19,415 nucleotides of DNA from JBBQWT01 sp038210375 (GTDB lineage: Bacteria; Acidobacteriota; Terriglobia; Terriglobales; Acidobacteriaceae), in the NCBI GenBank assembly GCA_038210375.1, contig JBBQWT010000037.1:1-19415 (forward strand), written 5' to 3'. The translations under genes and the position numbers were made by a program. Below the pieces are notes generated by a model that made no database searches, was not told the origin of the DNA, and saw only the letters and a program-made list of their open reading frames with translations. Below, piece by piece: positions 1 through 8,039 of the stretch; positions within the stretch are counted from its first letter, which is position 1; each line of letters opens with the position of its first letter.

Positions 1-1
1 G

Positions 2-1612
2 CAGAAGCGTCCCAACGTGCAGGTGGGCGACCCGTTTCTGGAAAAACTGCTGCTCGAAGCCTGCCTGGAAGTGATGCAGACCGGCGCGGTGGTCGGCATA
101 CAGGACATGGGCGCCGCCGGCCTCACCTGTTCCACCTGCGAGATGGGCGGGCGCGGCGGCGTGGGCATCGAGATTGAGCTCGACCAAGTTCCCCAGCGCG
201 AGCAGGGCATGAACGCCTACGAGATCATGCTCAGCGAGTCGCAGGAGCGCATGCTTCTGGTGGCCACCAGGGGCCGCGAATCCGAGGTTTTCAAAGTCTT
301 TGAGAAGTGGGGACTCGATGCGGTCACCATCGGCAAAGTAATCGACCAGCCTCGCTTGCGGGTGCGCGAGCACGGCATCCTGGTTGCGGATATCCCCAAC
401 CGCTCGCTGACCGACGATGCTCCGCTCTATCACCGTCCCGTGGAAGCCTGGGACGCCGGGGTTGCGGGCGAGAAACCGGCTTCCATTCACTGGGCGACCG
501 CCGCAGGGTCCGGCAAATTTCCCGACCTTACCGCGCGGCTCAAGGAACTGCTCTCCGCCCCCGATATCTGCAGCAAGCGCTGGATCTACGAGCAGTACGA
601 CTCAATGGTGCAGACCAACACCGTACAGGGACCGGGCGGCGACGGCGGCGTGATGCGCATCAAGGGCAGCCGCCGCGGTCTGGCCATGGCGCTCGACGGG
701 AACAGTCGCTGGTGTTATCTCGACCCCAAGCTGGGCGCCATGCACGCGGTCGCCGAATCGTCGCGCAATGTCGCCTGCACCGGCGCCACGCCGGTGGCGG
801 CCACCAACTGCCTGAATTTCGGCAATCCCGAGAAGCCGCGCATCATGGGACAATTTTCCGCGGTCATCGACGGCATCGCCGAAGCTTGCACCGTGCTGCA
901 CACTCCGATTACCGGCGGCAACGTCAGCCTTTATAACGAAACCCTGGGCGAAGGTATTTATCCCACCCCGGTGATGGGCGTGGTGGGCATCATCGACGAC
1001 ATCAATCTCGCCGTGGGCCCGCATTTTCGCCTTCCCGGCCGCACCATCGTTCTGTTGCGCGGGCAGCTCCCGGTCAGCACCGCGCGCGCGGAAGTCGTGT
1101 TTGGCTCGTCGCAGTATGCCGGCCAGGTACTGAACAGCCTGTGGGGATGCCCGCCCGCCATGGACCTGCAACGCGAAGCCGCCCTGCAGCGCGCCATATT
1201 GAAATGCATCGCCGGCGGCCTGGTGGAGTCAGCCCACGATTGCTCTGACGGCGGCGTGGCCGTGGCCGTGGCTGAAGCCGGGTTTCTGCATGGCGTCGGC
1301 GCGGAAGTCGATCTCGCCGATCGTAGGTTGCCCGCGGAAATCGAACTTTTCGGAGAACCAGCGTCGCGGATCTTGATTTCCTGCGATCCCGCGCGGCTCT
1401 CCGACATCAAACAAATAGCGCTCGAACAGGGAATACCCACCGAAGTGCTGGGCCAGACCATCCCGGAAAAATTAACCATCAGCATTCACGGGCAAGTAGT
1501 GGTGCATGCCGGGCTCTCGGAGTTGCGGGACCCTTGGTCCAACTCCCTGGAAACCGCATTACACACCGAAACTCCCGAACATTTAGTTCCGCAGACCCTG
1601 CAAAAGAGTTAA
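2..1612 (+). CDS. purL: Phosphoribosylformylglycinamidine synthase subunit PurL, 5'-truncated
   Basis: Converts FGAR, ATP and ammonia to FGAM, the fourth step of cytosolic de novo purine synthesis. The frame is open to the window edge, and the first codons (QKRPNVQVGDPFLEK) already belong to the conserved interior of the family. The N-terminal roughly 200 residues therefore lie outside, and the in-frame GTG at 17 is not a start. About 536 codons remain of the roughly 740 usual for the short PurL type that works with separate PurS and PurQ. Visible family motifs are QDMGAAGLTCSTCEM, YDSMVQTNTVQGPGGD, ATPVAATNCLNFGNPEKP, ITGGNVSLYNET and HDCSDGGVAVAVAE, spanning the end of the first AIRS-type ATP-binding half and the second half. 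No glutaminase domain follows, as expected of the short type. purF starts 38 nt downstream on the same strand, so the two are probably co-transcribed. Confidence 0.96.
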   Translation, partial: QKRPNVQVGDPFLEKLLLEACLEVMQTGAVVGIQDMGAAGLTCSTCEMGGRGGVGIEIELDQVPQREQGMNAYEIMLSESQERMLLVATRGRESEVFKVFEKWGLDAVTIGKVIDQPRLRVREHGILVADIPNRSLTDDAPLYHRPVEAWDAGVAGEKPASIHWATAAGSGKFPDLTARLKELLSAPDICSKRWIYEQYDSMVQTNTVQGPGGDGGVMRIKGSRRGLAMALDGNSRWCYLDPKLGAMHAVAESSRNVACTGATPVAATNCLNFGNPEKPRIMGQFSAVIDGIAEACTVLHTPITGGNVSLYNETLGEGIYPTPVMGVVGIIDDINLAVGPHFRLPGRTIVLLRGQLPVSTARAEVVFGSSQYAGQVLNSLWGCPPAMDLQREAALQRAILKCIAGGLVESAHDCSDGGVAVAVAEAGFLHGVGAEVDLADRRLPAEIELFGEPASRILISCDPARLSDIKQIALEQGIPTEVLGQTIPEKLTISIHGQVVVHAGLSELRDPWSNSLETALHTETPEHLVPQTLQKS

Positions 1613-1650
1613 CCTGAGAATTGTGCAAGCAAGTTTTCCGGTGGCCAGAA

Positions 1651-3084
1651 ATGTTTATAGATTCCGATAAATTTCACGAAGAGTGCGGCGTGGTGGGCAT
1701 CTACGGCCATACCGAGGCCGCCAAGCTGGCGTACCTGGGCTTGCACGCCCTGCAGCACCGCGGCCAGGAATCGGCCGGCATCGCTTCTTCCGACGGAGCT
1801 ACGGTTTACGTGACCCGGGCGATGGGCCAGGTGGCTGACATCTTCAGCGACGCCGCGCTGGCAAGGCTTCCCGGCAGGCTTGCCATCGGACACACCCGCT
1901 ATTCCACCAGCGGCGATTCCGCATTGTTGAACGCCCAGCCCATTCGCGTCGATTGCAACAAGGGAATGATTTCGCTGGCGCACAACGGAAACCTGGTCAA
2001 CGCCCAGGAGATTCGCAGCAAGCTGGAACGCCAGGGCTCGATCTTCCAGACCACCAGCGACACCGAGGTGATCGTTCACCTGATTGCGCAATCCCACGAG
2101 CTGACGCTTCCCGAAGCCATTGCGGACGCGCTGCGCCGGCTGGAGGGCGCATTTTCACTGGTCATCATGAGCCGCGACCGGGTGTTTGCGGCGCGCGATC
2201 CTCGCGGTTTCCGCCCCCTTTCCATGGGACACATCCCCCGCACCGGCACGCCATCCGAAGACACCATCGTCTTCGCATCGGAAACTTGCGCGTTTGATCT
2301 GATCGACGCCGCCTACGATCGCGACGTCAAACCCGGAGAGCTGGTCGTCGTCGGGGCCGAAGGGGTTTCGTCGCGCTTCTACGCGTCACCCGCCCCGCAA
2401 TCGAGCTGCATCTTCGAACATGTATATTTTTCCCGCCCCGACAGCATGGTGTTCGGGCGTCCGGTGCAGGTCAGCCGGGAACTGCTGGGGCGGCAACTGG
2501 CCATCGAGGCCGCCGCCGAAGGCGATGTGGTGGTGCCGGTCCCCGATTCCGGGGTGACCGCCGCCATCGGCTATGCCGCCGAAAGCGGCATTCCTTTCCG
2601 CTTCGGCTTGATCCGCAATCACTATGTGGGCCGCACCTTTATCGAACCAGAGCAGAGGGTGCGCGATTTTGGCGTGCGGTTGAAGTTGAATCCAGTGCGC
2701 AGCCTGTTGCAGGGCAACCGCGTGATCCTGATCGACGATTCCATCGTCCGCGGCACCACCAGCCGCAAGATCGTGCGCATGGTGCGCGATGCCGGCGCCC
2801 GCGAGGTGCACATGCGCATCTCCTGCCCGCCAACCATCTCGCCGTGTTTCTACGGGGTCGATACCCCGTCGAAAAGCCAGTTGATCGCCGCCAATAAGAC
2901 GGTGGAAGAGATTCGCCAGTATATCGGCGCCGATTCCCTCGCTTATTTATCACTGGAAGGGCTGAAGAAGGCGTGCGGTGACGGCGAAAAAACCACCTAC
3001 TGCACTTCCTGTTACACCGGGAAGTATCCCACCAAGTGGGTTGATGTCGCGGCGATCCAGCCGGCGGCAATCACTTCTACTTGA
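1651..3084 (+). CDS. purF: Amidophosphoribosyltransferase (first committed step of purine synthesis)
   Basis: Transfers the amide nitrogen of glutamine to PRPP to give phosphoribosylamine. The ATG at 1651 is chosen because it gives an 11-residue propeptide ahead of Cys12 in HEECGVVGIYG, the N-terminal nucleophile exposed by processing. The frame is open 30 nt further up to a TTG at 1621, which would lengthen the propeptide. The N-terminal Ntn glutaminase has LQHRGQESAGIA and AHNGNLVNA. The C-terminal phosphoribosyltransferase has the PRPP loop VILIDDSIVRGTTS (about residues 358-371) and PDSGVTAA. Cysteines 253, 399, 451 and 454 match the spacing of the four 4Fe-4S ligands of the Bacillus subtilis enzyme, so this is an oxygen-sensitive cluster-bearing PurF. 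The 477-residue length is normal. The ribosome binding site is weak, fitting coupling to purL. Its stop lies 8 nt from the end of the convergent lipoprotein gene. Confidence 0.97.
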   Translation: MFIDSDKFHEECGVVGIYGHTEAAKLAYLGLHALQHRGQESAGIASSDGATVYVTRAMGQVADIFSDAALARLPGRLAIGHTRYSTSGDSALLNAQPIRVDCNKGMISLAHNGNLVNAQEIRSKLERQGSIFQTTSDTEVIVHLIAQSHELTLPEAIADALRRLEGAFSLVIMSRDRVFAARDPRGFRPLSMGHIPRTGTPSEDTIVFASETCAFDLIDAAYDRDVKPGELVVVGAEGVSSRFYASPAPQSSCIFEHVYFSRPDSMVFGRPVQVSRELLGRQLAIEAAAEGDVVVPVPDSGVTAAIGYAAESGIPFRFGLIRNHYVGRTFIEPEQRVRDFGVRLKLNPVRSLLQGNRVILIDDSIVRGTTSRKIVRMVRDAGAREVHMRISCPPTISPCFYGVDTPSKSQLIAANKTVEEIRQYIGADSLAYLSLEGLKKACGDGEKTTYCTSCYTGKYPTKWVDVAAIQPAAITST

Positions 3085-3092
3085 TTCCTGAT

Positions 3093-4031
3093 CTATTTTT
3101 TGGGCTTGGTCTTCCGGGCCGAGCTTGGGGGAATGCCTGCCTCTACCGGAGGGCCCGGTTTGTCCAGGTCCTGCAGCATTGAGCCGGGGGGCTGCGCCAG
3201 GCTGAATTGCTCGTCGGTCAGGGGCGCGTTCAGCGTGAGTTTTTCGATGGTCAGTTGGATGGAGTATTCTTCCTTCGGTCGCAGGATCTCGATCACGTTG
3301 GGGAAGTTCACGCCCTCGTGGTCGCTGAATTTTTCGTACTTGGCGTCGGTGACGACCACTCCCTTGCGGTTGTAAACAAACTGCCGGTGGGGTGTCAGGT
3401 CTTCGCGGCTGAAGATGATGCGCCGTTTGAGGTACCACCCGTCAGCGTCGCGGTCGAGCACGAGGACAACGTAATTGGGCTGGTCCACTTCCTTCTTGCT
3501 GCCTGCCAACTGCACCTTTTCGGTGGAGCTTACCGTTACCGCGATCTCTTTTTCAGGGTCAATCGCCGGCAGCAGCAACGCGTCCAGAATGTGTTGTGGC
3601 CGCAAATTTTCCAGGGGCTGCTCCGAGCGCTGAATGACGTCGCCACTGCCCACCACAAACTTGCCCTTGGAGGGGATGGAGAGCTTGAACTGCTTGCCGT
3701 CGCTCACCATGTCAAACAAATGGCTGCGCACCACCGGCACCAGCCCGATCATGCGCAGCATCGTGGGCTTGCGCACCAGCACGTAACCGCTGATGTCGGG
3801 ATAATCGGTTATTTTCCCCTTACGTTCGCCGCCCACCGAGGTGGTGATCGCCACCGTCGCTTGCAAAGTCTTGATCTGCGCCGCCTGAGAATTGATCTTA
3901 TCCAGCAGCTCCGCCGGGCTCGCTTCTTTAAGATTGTTGGCGATTGCACGCGGCTCTACCGGGCGTTCATGAGTTAAACAGCCGGTCAGGGGCAGGATTA
4001 AAAGCGATAGGAGTACAGCCTTAAGGCGCAA
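3093..4031 (-). CDS. LolA/LolB-like outer-membrane lipoprotein (DUF4292-type)
   Basis: A predicted lipoprotein of about 312 residues. The frame is open upstream to 4115, but I place the start at a TTG at 4031. That gives a short textbook signal peptide, MRLKAVLLSLLILPLTGC, with an L-T-G-C lipobox and lipidated Cys18, whereas the longer version would bury it behind 28 unlikely residues. A -10-like hexamer also lies at 4059-4064, just upstream of 4031 and downstream of 4115. The mature part is beta-rich with alternating hydrophobic residues (GYVLVRKPTMLRMIGLVP, LFDMVSDGKQFKLSIP, RQFVYNRKGVVVTDAKYEKF), as in the open half-barrel of LolA/LolB and DUF4292 proteins. It ends in a basic tail, RKTKPKK. 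The family is linked to lipoprotein handling in the outer membrane, but the exact role here is inferred. It lies downstream of mltG and converges on purF. Confidence 0.75.
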   Translation of the reverse strand: MRLKAVLLSLLILPLTGCLTHERPVEPRAIANNLKEASPAELLDKINSQAAQIKTLQATVAITTSVGGERKGKITDYPDISGYVLVRKPTMLRMIGLVPVVRSHLFDMVSDGKQFKLSIPSKGKFVVGSGDVIQRSEQPLENLRPQHILDALLLPAIDPEKEIAVTVSSTEKVQLAGSKKEVDQPNYVVLVLDRDADGWYLKRRIIFSREDLTPHRQFVYNRKGVVVTDAKYEKFSDHEGVNFPNVIEILRPKEEYSIQLTIEKLTLNAPLTDEQFSLAQPPGSMLQDLDKPGPPVEAGIPPSSARKTKPKK

Positions 4032-4058
4032 TACGATGCTCGTTTCTTGTAGACATCC

Positions 4059-4064
4059 AGTATA
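4059..4064 (-). promoter_or_regulatory. Possible -10 element for the lipoprotein gene
   Basis: Read on the minus strand this is TATACT, five of six matches to TATAAT. It would start transcription about 20 nt before the proposed TTG start at 4031. No convincing -35 lies 16-18 nt upstream. A run of seven T (minus strand) immediately upstream follows a short GC-rich repeat and may instead mark the end of the mltG transcript. Confidence 0.3.
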
Positions 4065-4151
4065 ACGTCTCAGAAAAAAAGTTACACTCGCGCGGCGGTC
4101 CGCCTCCCTTTGCAACTCTGGTGCTGCCTGCCTCCGGGACGCGGCCGGGGC

Positions 4152-5246
4152 CTATTCGGGGTGCGCTTCCTTCACCGCCTGGCGATAGGCCTGCACGTTC
4201 TGGATGTGTTCCTGGGCGGTGCGGGCGAACCGATGGTGTCCCTGGTTGTCGCTGACAAAATACAAAAATTCGGTGGTCGCGGGATGCCTGGCCGCCAGCA
4301 GCGCCGCCCGCCCGGGGTTGGCGATGGGCCCCGGCGGAAGCCCGGAATGCACATAGGTGTTGTAGGGCGAATCAAAATGCAGGTCCGATTGATGAATGAC
4401 CCCGGTATATCGCCCGGCGAGCAGTGCGGCGTAAATTACCGAAGGGTCGGTCCCCAATAGCATGTTCTGGTCCAGGCGATTGATGAACACTCCGGCCACC
4501 ATCGAGCGCTCTTCGGCTACGGCGGTTTCTTTTTCCACGATGGACGCCAGGGTCACCACCCGGGGAATTTCATCGGTCAGGTTGATGGCGCGGGCTTCCT
4601 GGCGAAACCGCTTGACCATGGCGGCCACGATCTCGGTCATGTTTTCGGTCCGCATGAAACGGTAGGTGTCGGGGAAGAGGTAGCCTTCGAGCGAAGGCGC
4701 GCTGGGAGCGAAATCGGCGATCAGCGCGGTGTTTTCCCGGGCCACCTTCACGAAAAGCGCGCTGTCGCCCAGCCCCGCGGCCTGGATGGCGCGCGCGATG
4801 TCATACATGTTGAACCCTTCCGGAATGACCACCTCACGGAAGTACACGTCGCCCCGGGCCAGCCGGTCATAGACTTCGAGAGCGGTGGCGGCATGGTCGA
4901 ATTGATACTCGCCGGCTTTCAAGGACCGGTGTCCGCGGGCGTAATGCCAGAAAAGAAATGCCGAGGAGCTGCGGATGACGCCGGCTTTCTTCAGGTCTTC
5001 CGCGATATGTTTTACGGAGCGGCCGGGATGGAGCTGCACGAAGGTTTCGCGCGCGGGCGCATAGGGTTGATACAGGGCAAATCCCAGCCCGATCGCGCCG
5101 CACAGCGCCATCAGAAATACGAATTTGAAGAACCTTCCCACTGCCCTGCGCCTGCCTTGTAGGTTTTGATTTCCGAGATTGATTGGATGCGCCGAAATTT
5201 TCGCGGGCTGGTTACCCTTCTGAGTTCTCCGCGGTGAAACTCTCAC
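4152..5246 (-). CDS. mltG: Endolytic murein transglycosylase MltG (YceG-like)
   Basis: An inner-membrane lytic transglycosylase that cuts nascent glycan strands and so terminates peptidoglycan elongation. One membrane anchor is visible at residues 39-59 (FFKFVFLMALCGAIGLGF), preceded by a basic cytoplasmic RRR, followed by the periplasmic YceG domain. Motifs are IPEGFNMYDIARAI, LEGYLFPDTYRF, the catalytic stretch ASIVEKETAVAEERS with Glu238 as the likely general acid, and the C-terminal SPYNTYVHSGLPPGPIANPG. The length (364) is normal. The GTG at 5246 overlaps ruvX by 35 nt. The only other in-frame start I found is a GTG at 5141, which would begin right at the membrane anchor, so the N-terminus is uncertain. 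The order ruvX-mltG is common in bacteria and the two are probably one operon. Confidence 0.93.
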   Translation of the reverse strand: MRVSPRRTQKGNQPAKISAHPINLGNQNLQGRRRAVGRFFKFVFLMALCGAIGLGFALYQPYAPARETFVQLHPGRSVKHIAEDLKKAGVIRSSSAFLFWHYARGHRSLKAGEYQFDHAATALEVYDRLARGDVYFREVVIPEGFNMYDIARAIQAAGLGDSALFVKVARENTALIADFAPSAPSLEGYLFPDTYRFMRTENMTEIVAAMVKRFRQEARAINLTDEIPRVVTLASIVEKETAVAEERSMVAGVFINRLDQNMLLGTDPSVIYAALLAGRYTGVIHQSDLHFDSPYNTYVHSGLPPGPIANPGRAALLAARHPATTEFLYFVSDNQGHHRFARTAQEHIQNVQAYRQAVKEAHPE

Positions 5247-5682
5247 CCGGCGCCACTCGGGATTCTAGAAATGACTGCAGGATGAGCACCGCGGCCATCT
5301 GGTCCACGACCTTCCCGCGCCGCGGCCCGCTCATGCTGGTTTCGCGGAGCACGCGCTGTGCCTGGGAGGTGGTGAGGCGCTCATCTCGAAGATGCACCGG
5401 GATGGCGAAGCGGTGGCGCAGCTCCTCGGCAAACAGGCCCATCTTTTCCGATTGCACGCCGGTGTCGCCGCTCATATGCAGAGGGTTGCCCACCACGATT
5501 TCGCCGATCTCATATTGCGCCAGCACCGCCCCGAGCTGCGCCAGATCGGCGCGCCGGTTCTTGCGTTCAATGGTCTCGAGGCCCTGGGCGGTGATCCCCA
5601 GAGGGTCGGAGACGGCCACACCGATCCGGCGCGCGCCCACGTCCAGCCCCAGCACTCGCTTGCCTGTTGGCGCTTCATTCAC
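5212..5682 (-). CDS. ruvX: YqgF/RuvX family nuclease (pre-16S rRNA processing, resolvase fold)
   Basis: An RNase H-fold protein. The family was named as a putative Holliday-junction resolvase, and in Escherichia coli YqgF acts in maturation of the 16S rRNA 5' end. Motifs cover the whole domain: LGLDVGARRIGVAVSD with the first catalytic Asp, EIVVGNPLHMSGD, DERLTT with the second acidic pair, and VVDQMAAVLILQSFLE with the last Asp. The 156 residues are slightly longer than the usual 135-150, mostly at the N-terminus. The GTG at 5682 almost coincides with the transcription start implied by a TATAAT at 5690-5695. An in-frame GTG at 5655, with AGG 7 nt upstream, would give the more typical start just before LGLDVG. 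The end overlaps mltG. Confidence 0.92.
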   Translation of the reverse strand: MNEAPTGKRVLGLDVGARRIGVAVSDPLGITAQGLETIERKNRRADLAQLGAVLAQYEIGEIVVGNPLHMSGDTGVQSEKMGLFAEELRHRFAIPVHLRDERLTTSQAQRVLRETSMSGPRRGKVVDQMAAVLILQSFLESRVAPGESFTAENSEG

Positions 5683-5689
5683 AGCCGAT

Positions 5690-5695
5690 ATTATA
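5690..5695 (-). promoter_or_regulatory. Perfect -10 hexamer upstream of ruvX
   Basis: The minus strand reads TATAAT here. Transcription would start near 5683, at the edge of the GTG at 5682, so ruvX would be either leaderless or translated from the internal GTG at 5655. No good -35 box is visible at normal spacing, so this is tentative. Confidence 0.35.
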
Positions 5696-5834
5696 GGCTG
5701 CGCCTTCCGGCAGCCCGCATGCGTCTACCTGCCGAAATGCCATTAAGGCCCGATGGCGCATCTTAATTAAGTCGGGCGCAGCGATTCAGGATTCCGGGTG
5801 GCCGCAGTCAGGTACAAGAAGGTCAAGAGGTCCC

Positions 5835-7166
5835 ATGAAAGAAGTAACTGAAGATCAGGAACAAGAATCCGAACGCGAGCTGGAAAACACAGTCGCGCAG
5901 GAAAATAAAACTGAGCTTGAGCTGGAGAATACAGTCGAGCAGGATAAGAAGGCCGATGGCGGCGATAAACCTGCCAGGATCGCATTCCCCCCTGACCTCG
6001 TAATCACCGCAGCCATCGCCGCCGGGCCTCCACCGACCAAAGCCGAGACCGCCGCCGCCGAAGCCAAGCCCACGGTCTCCAACATTCTGAAGGAATCGTT
6101 GCGCATGGACAAGATGGCCTCGACCGCCATCGCGGTCATCGCCGGCGCGGTGGTGCTGGGCATGCTTTACCTGGGCAAGCCGGTCCTGGTGACCCTGATG
6201 AGCTCGGTGCTGATCGCGTTCATGCTGGAGCCGATGGTGCGGGTGATGAAGATCATTCACATCCCCCGCTGGCTGGGTTCGCTGATCGCGGTTCTGCTGG
6301 CTACCGCGCTCCTCTATTTTGCCTGCTACTCGTTCTATAACAAGGCCCTTGAGTTTGCCCAGGAGTTCCCCAAAAACTCGGGAAGCTTCCGCCAGATGTT
6401 TGCCAAGGTGAACAAAGGAGCGCAGGAACTGCAGGACACAGGCAAGCAGCTCGTAACGCCCACGCCCGATGACAAGGACAACAAGAAGGTGATCACGGTC
6501 AAGCCTTCATCCGCATCTCTTACCGAGAATTTCGGCACTATCGGCGAGTTACTGGCGATTCTCACGTTCATCCCCTTCCTGGTGTATTTCATGCTGACCA
6601 CGGAAAGCCACATGCGGGTCGCGCTGGTGCGCCTGTTTCGCTACCAGAACCGGGAGCTGGCGTATGAGACCCTGAGCCACATCGCCGACATGATTCGCAG
6701 CTTCCTGCTGGGAAACCTGATCATCGGCCTGTTCATGTCAGCCGCGGGGGCCGCCGTGTTCTGGTACTTGCATATCCCCTATTTTTATATCGTCGGATTG
6801 GTCAGCGGTTTTCTGAGCCTGATTCCTTATTTCGGCGTGCTGCTGGCGCTGTTTCCGCCCATCGCGGCAGGATTAGGGCACATGGATTCCAAGGGGTTCG
6901 GCCTGGTGTTGCTGACGGTGCTGGGGCTGCACCTGTTCTCGATGAATGTGCTGTATCCCCGCATCCTGGGAAAGCGCCTGGAACTGAATCCGCTGGTCAT
7001 TACCATCAGCATGCTCATTTGGGGATGGGCGTGGGGCGCCATGGGATTGATCCTCGCCGTGCCCATGACCGGAGCCTTGAAGATCATTTGCGACAACGTG
7101 GATGTCCTGAATCCGGTGGGCGCGCTGATGGGCGAATCGATTCTGCCCGAAGAGAAAACCGGATAA
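5835..7166 (+). CDS. AI-2E family transporter (PerM/UPF0118) with acidic N-terminal extension
   Basis: A polytopic inner-membrane permease of the AI-2E exporter family. Members are credited with export of autoinducer-2 or with Na+/H+ antiport, and the substrate cannot be read from sequence. The first roughly 90 residues are soluble, rich in Glu, Lys, Ala and Pro, and contain a 14-residue repeat in tandem (ELENTVAQENKTEL then ELENTVEQDKKADG). Hydrophobic segments start at about residue 97 (STAIAVIAGAVVLGMLYLG) and continue through LGSLIAVLLATALLYFACY, a soluble loop, then IGELLAILTFIPFLVYFML and LLGNLIIGLFMSAAGAAVFW. The hallmark SLIPYFGVLLALFPPIAAGL and the final LVITISMLIWGWAWGAMGLILAVPMTGALK follow. 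The ATG has AAGAGG 4 nt upstream. It is divergent from ruvX and convergent with carD. Confidence 0.9.
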   Translation: MKEVTEDQEQESERELENTVAQENKTELELENTVEQDKKADGGDKPARIAFPPDLVITAAIAAGPPPTKAETAAAEAKPTVSNILKESLRMDKMASTAIAVIAGAVVLGMLYLGKPVLVTLMSSVLIAFMLEPMVRVMKIIHIPRWLGSLIAVLLATALLYFACYSFYNKALEFAQEFPKNSGSFRQMFAKVNKGAQELQDTGKQLVTPTPDDKDNKKVITVKPSSASLTENFGTIGELLAILTFIPFLVYFMLTTESHMRVALVRLFRYQNRELAYETLSHIADMIRSFLLGNLIIGLFMSAAGAAVFWYLHIPYFYIVGLVSGFLSLIPYFGVLLALFPPIAAGLGHMDSKGFGLVLLTVLGLHLFSMNVLYPRILGKRLELNPLVITISMLIWGWAWGAMGLILAVPMTGALKIICDNVDVLNPVGALMGESILPEEKTG

Positions 7167-7172
7167 GCGACT

Positions 7173-7210
7173 GCGGGGACCCAGAAATTTATGGATCTGT
7201 GATTCCCCGC
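7173..7210. terminator. Hairpin between convergent AI-2E transporter and carD genes
   Basis: GCGGGGA (7173-7179) pairs with TCCCCGC (7204-7210), and an inner CAGA/TCTG pair (7182-7185 with 7196-7199) continues the stem. It sits in the 75 nt gap between two converging stop codons, where a bidirectional terminator is expected. No T-tract follows on either strand, so termination is inferred from position and structure only. Confidence 0.4.
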
Positions 7211-7241
7211 CGTCCCCACAAATGTTAGGGGCGAGCTTTCC

Positions 7242-7772
7242 TTAGGCTTCGGCGGTGACTTCGGGGAACTTCAATTTCGACTTGGCGAGGGCCTTGGTGA
7301 GAAGCTGCTCGATGACGTCTTCGTGCTCATTCTTCGACATCGCCAGCTCGCTGACCAGCAGGTAGCGCGCGCGCTCCATCATCTTTTTCTCGCGGAATGA
7401 CAGGGGCTTGGTCTTGTTCAAGGTGAGTAGTCCCTTGAGCACCAGCGCCACATCGAGCAGCGAGCCGGTGCGCATCTTGTCGGAATTCTCCTTGAAACGG
7501 TTCTTCCAGTCGGGATGACTTTCGCATTTGCCCGACGTCAGAAACTCCAGCACCTTCAGTATCTCGCCATTCTTGATGACCCGGCGCATGCCCACCATGC
7601 TCACATTGTGGAAGGGCACCATCACGGTGAGGCTGCTGGCTTTGATCTTCAACAGGTAATATTTCTGAATGTTATCGCCCATGACCCGGCTGCTGATCTG
7701 TTCAACAATGCCCACGCCATGATTGGGGTAAACAACCTTATCGCCAACGTGAAAGCTGACTTCCGTGCTCAT
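7242..7772 (-). CDS. carD: CarD/CdnL family transcription regulator
   Basis: A global regulator that binds the RNA polymerase beta subunit and stabilises open complexes, notably at rRNA promoters. The N-terminal Tudor-like RNAP-interaction domain is clear: FHVGDKVVYPNHGVGIVEQI, then YYLLKIKASSLTVMVPFHNV and GMRRVI. The helical C-terminal DNA-binding domain follows, with SHPDWKNRFKENSDKM, LLDVALVLKGLLTLNKTKPLSFREKKMMERARYL in pieces, and SELAMSKNEHEDVIEQLLTKAL. The 176 residues are within the family range (about 160-180). The ATG at 7772 has AGGTG 4 nt upstream, and a promoter with 17 nt spacing lies at 7821-7849. It is transcribed alone, convergent with the AI-2E permease and divergent from greA. 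The symbol follows family usage; cdnL would serve equally well. Confidence 0.93.
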   Translation of the reverse strand: MSTEVSFHVGDKVVYPNHGVGIVEQISSRVMGDNIQKYYLLKIKASSLTVMVPFHNVSMVGMRRVIKNGEILKVLEFLTSGKCESHPDWKNRFKENSDKMRTGSLLDVALVLKGLLTLNKTKPLSFREKKMMERARYLLVSELAMSKNEHEDVIEQLLTKALAKSKLKFPEVTAEA

Positions 7773-7820
7773 TTAGCACCTGTTTTTAGCGGATTTGCTG
7801 CGGTTAGAAGGAGTAGACCC

Positions 7821-7849
7821 ATCTTACCCCTTGGGTTAATCCCGGTCAA
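7821..7849 (-). promoter_or_regulatory. Sigma-70-type promoter for carD
   Basis: On the minus strand TTGACC (7849-7844), 17 nt of spacer and TAAGAT (7826-7821) match the vegetative consensus in five and four of six positions. It would start transcription near 7814 and leave a leader of about 42 nt before the carD ATG at 7772. Confidence 0.55.
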
Positions 7850-7927
7850 TGCGATGCTATCGTTCCGGTTAACAGCGCGCCCGCACTGCGGCATGGGCTG
7901 GGTCGCAAGGTTTAGGAGGGGAAAGAC

Positions 7928-7933
7928 TATAAT
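7928..7933 (+). promoter_or_regulatory. Perfect -10 hexamer upstream of greA
   Basis: TATAAT sits about 107 nt before the greA ATG in the divergent gap with carD. The -35 region is poor (TCGCAA at 19 nt is the best candidate). Between this and greA I see no other gene, only GC-rich sequence. Confidence 0.4.
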
Positions 7934-8039
7934 CCACTGGTAAATTGTTATTTTCGCGAAGCCGACCGCGTTCTCGCGCTTCCCGCGACCGCATCAGCAA
8001 GACACTGCCAGCGATGGCCATAGAAGGACACGAACACCG

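Noticed and set aside
602..1171. Long antisense frames over purL, purF, trpE, gdhA and the lipoprotein gene
   Set aside because: They mirror strongly conserved sense genes in GC-rich DNA, show His/Arg/Ala-rich composition and have no initiation signals.
5748..5777. GCCCGA/TCGGGC inverted repeat around the palindrome CTTAATTAAG upstream of the AI-2E gene
   Set aside because: The six-base arms are 18 nt apart in GC-rich sequence, so chance is likely. No promoter was found to relate it to.
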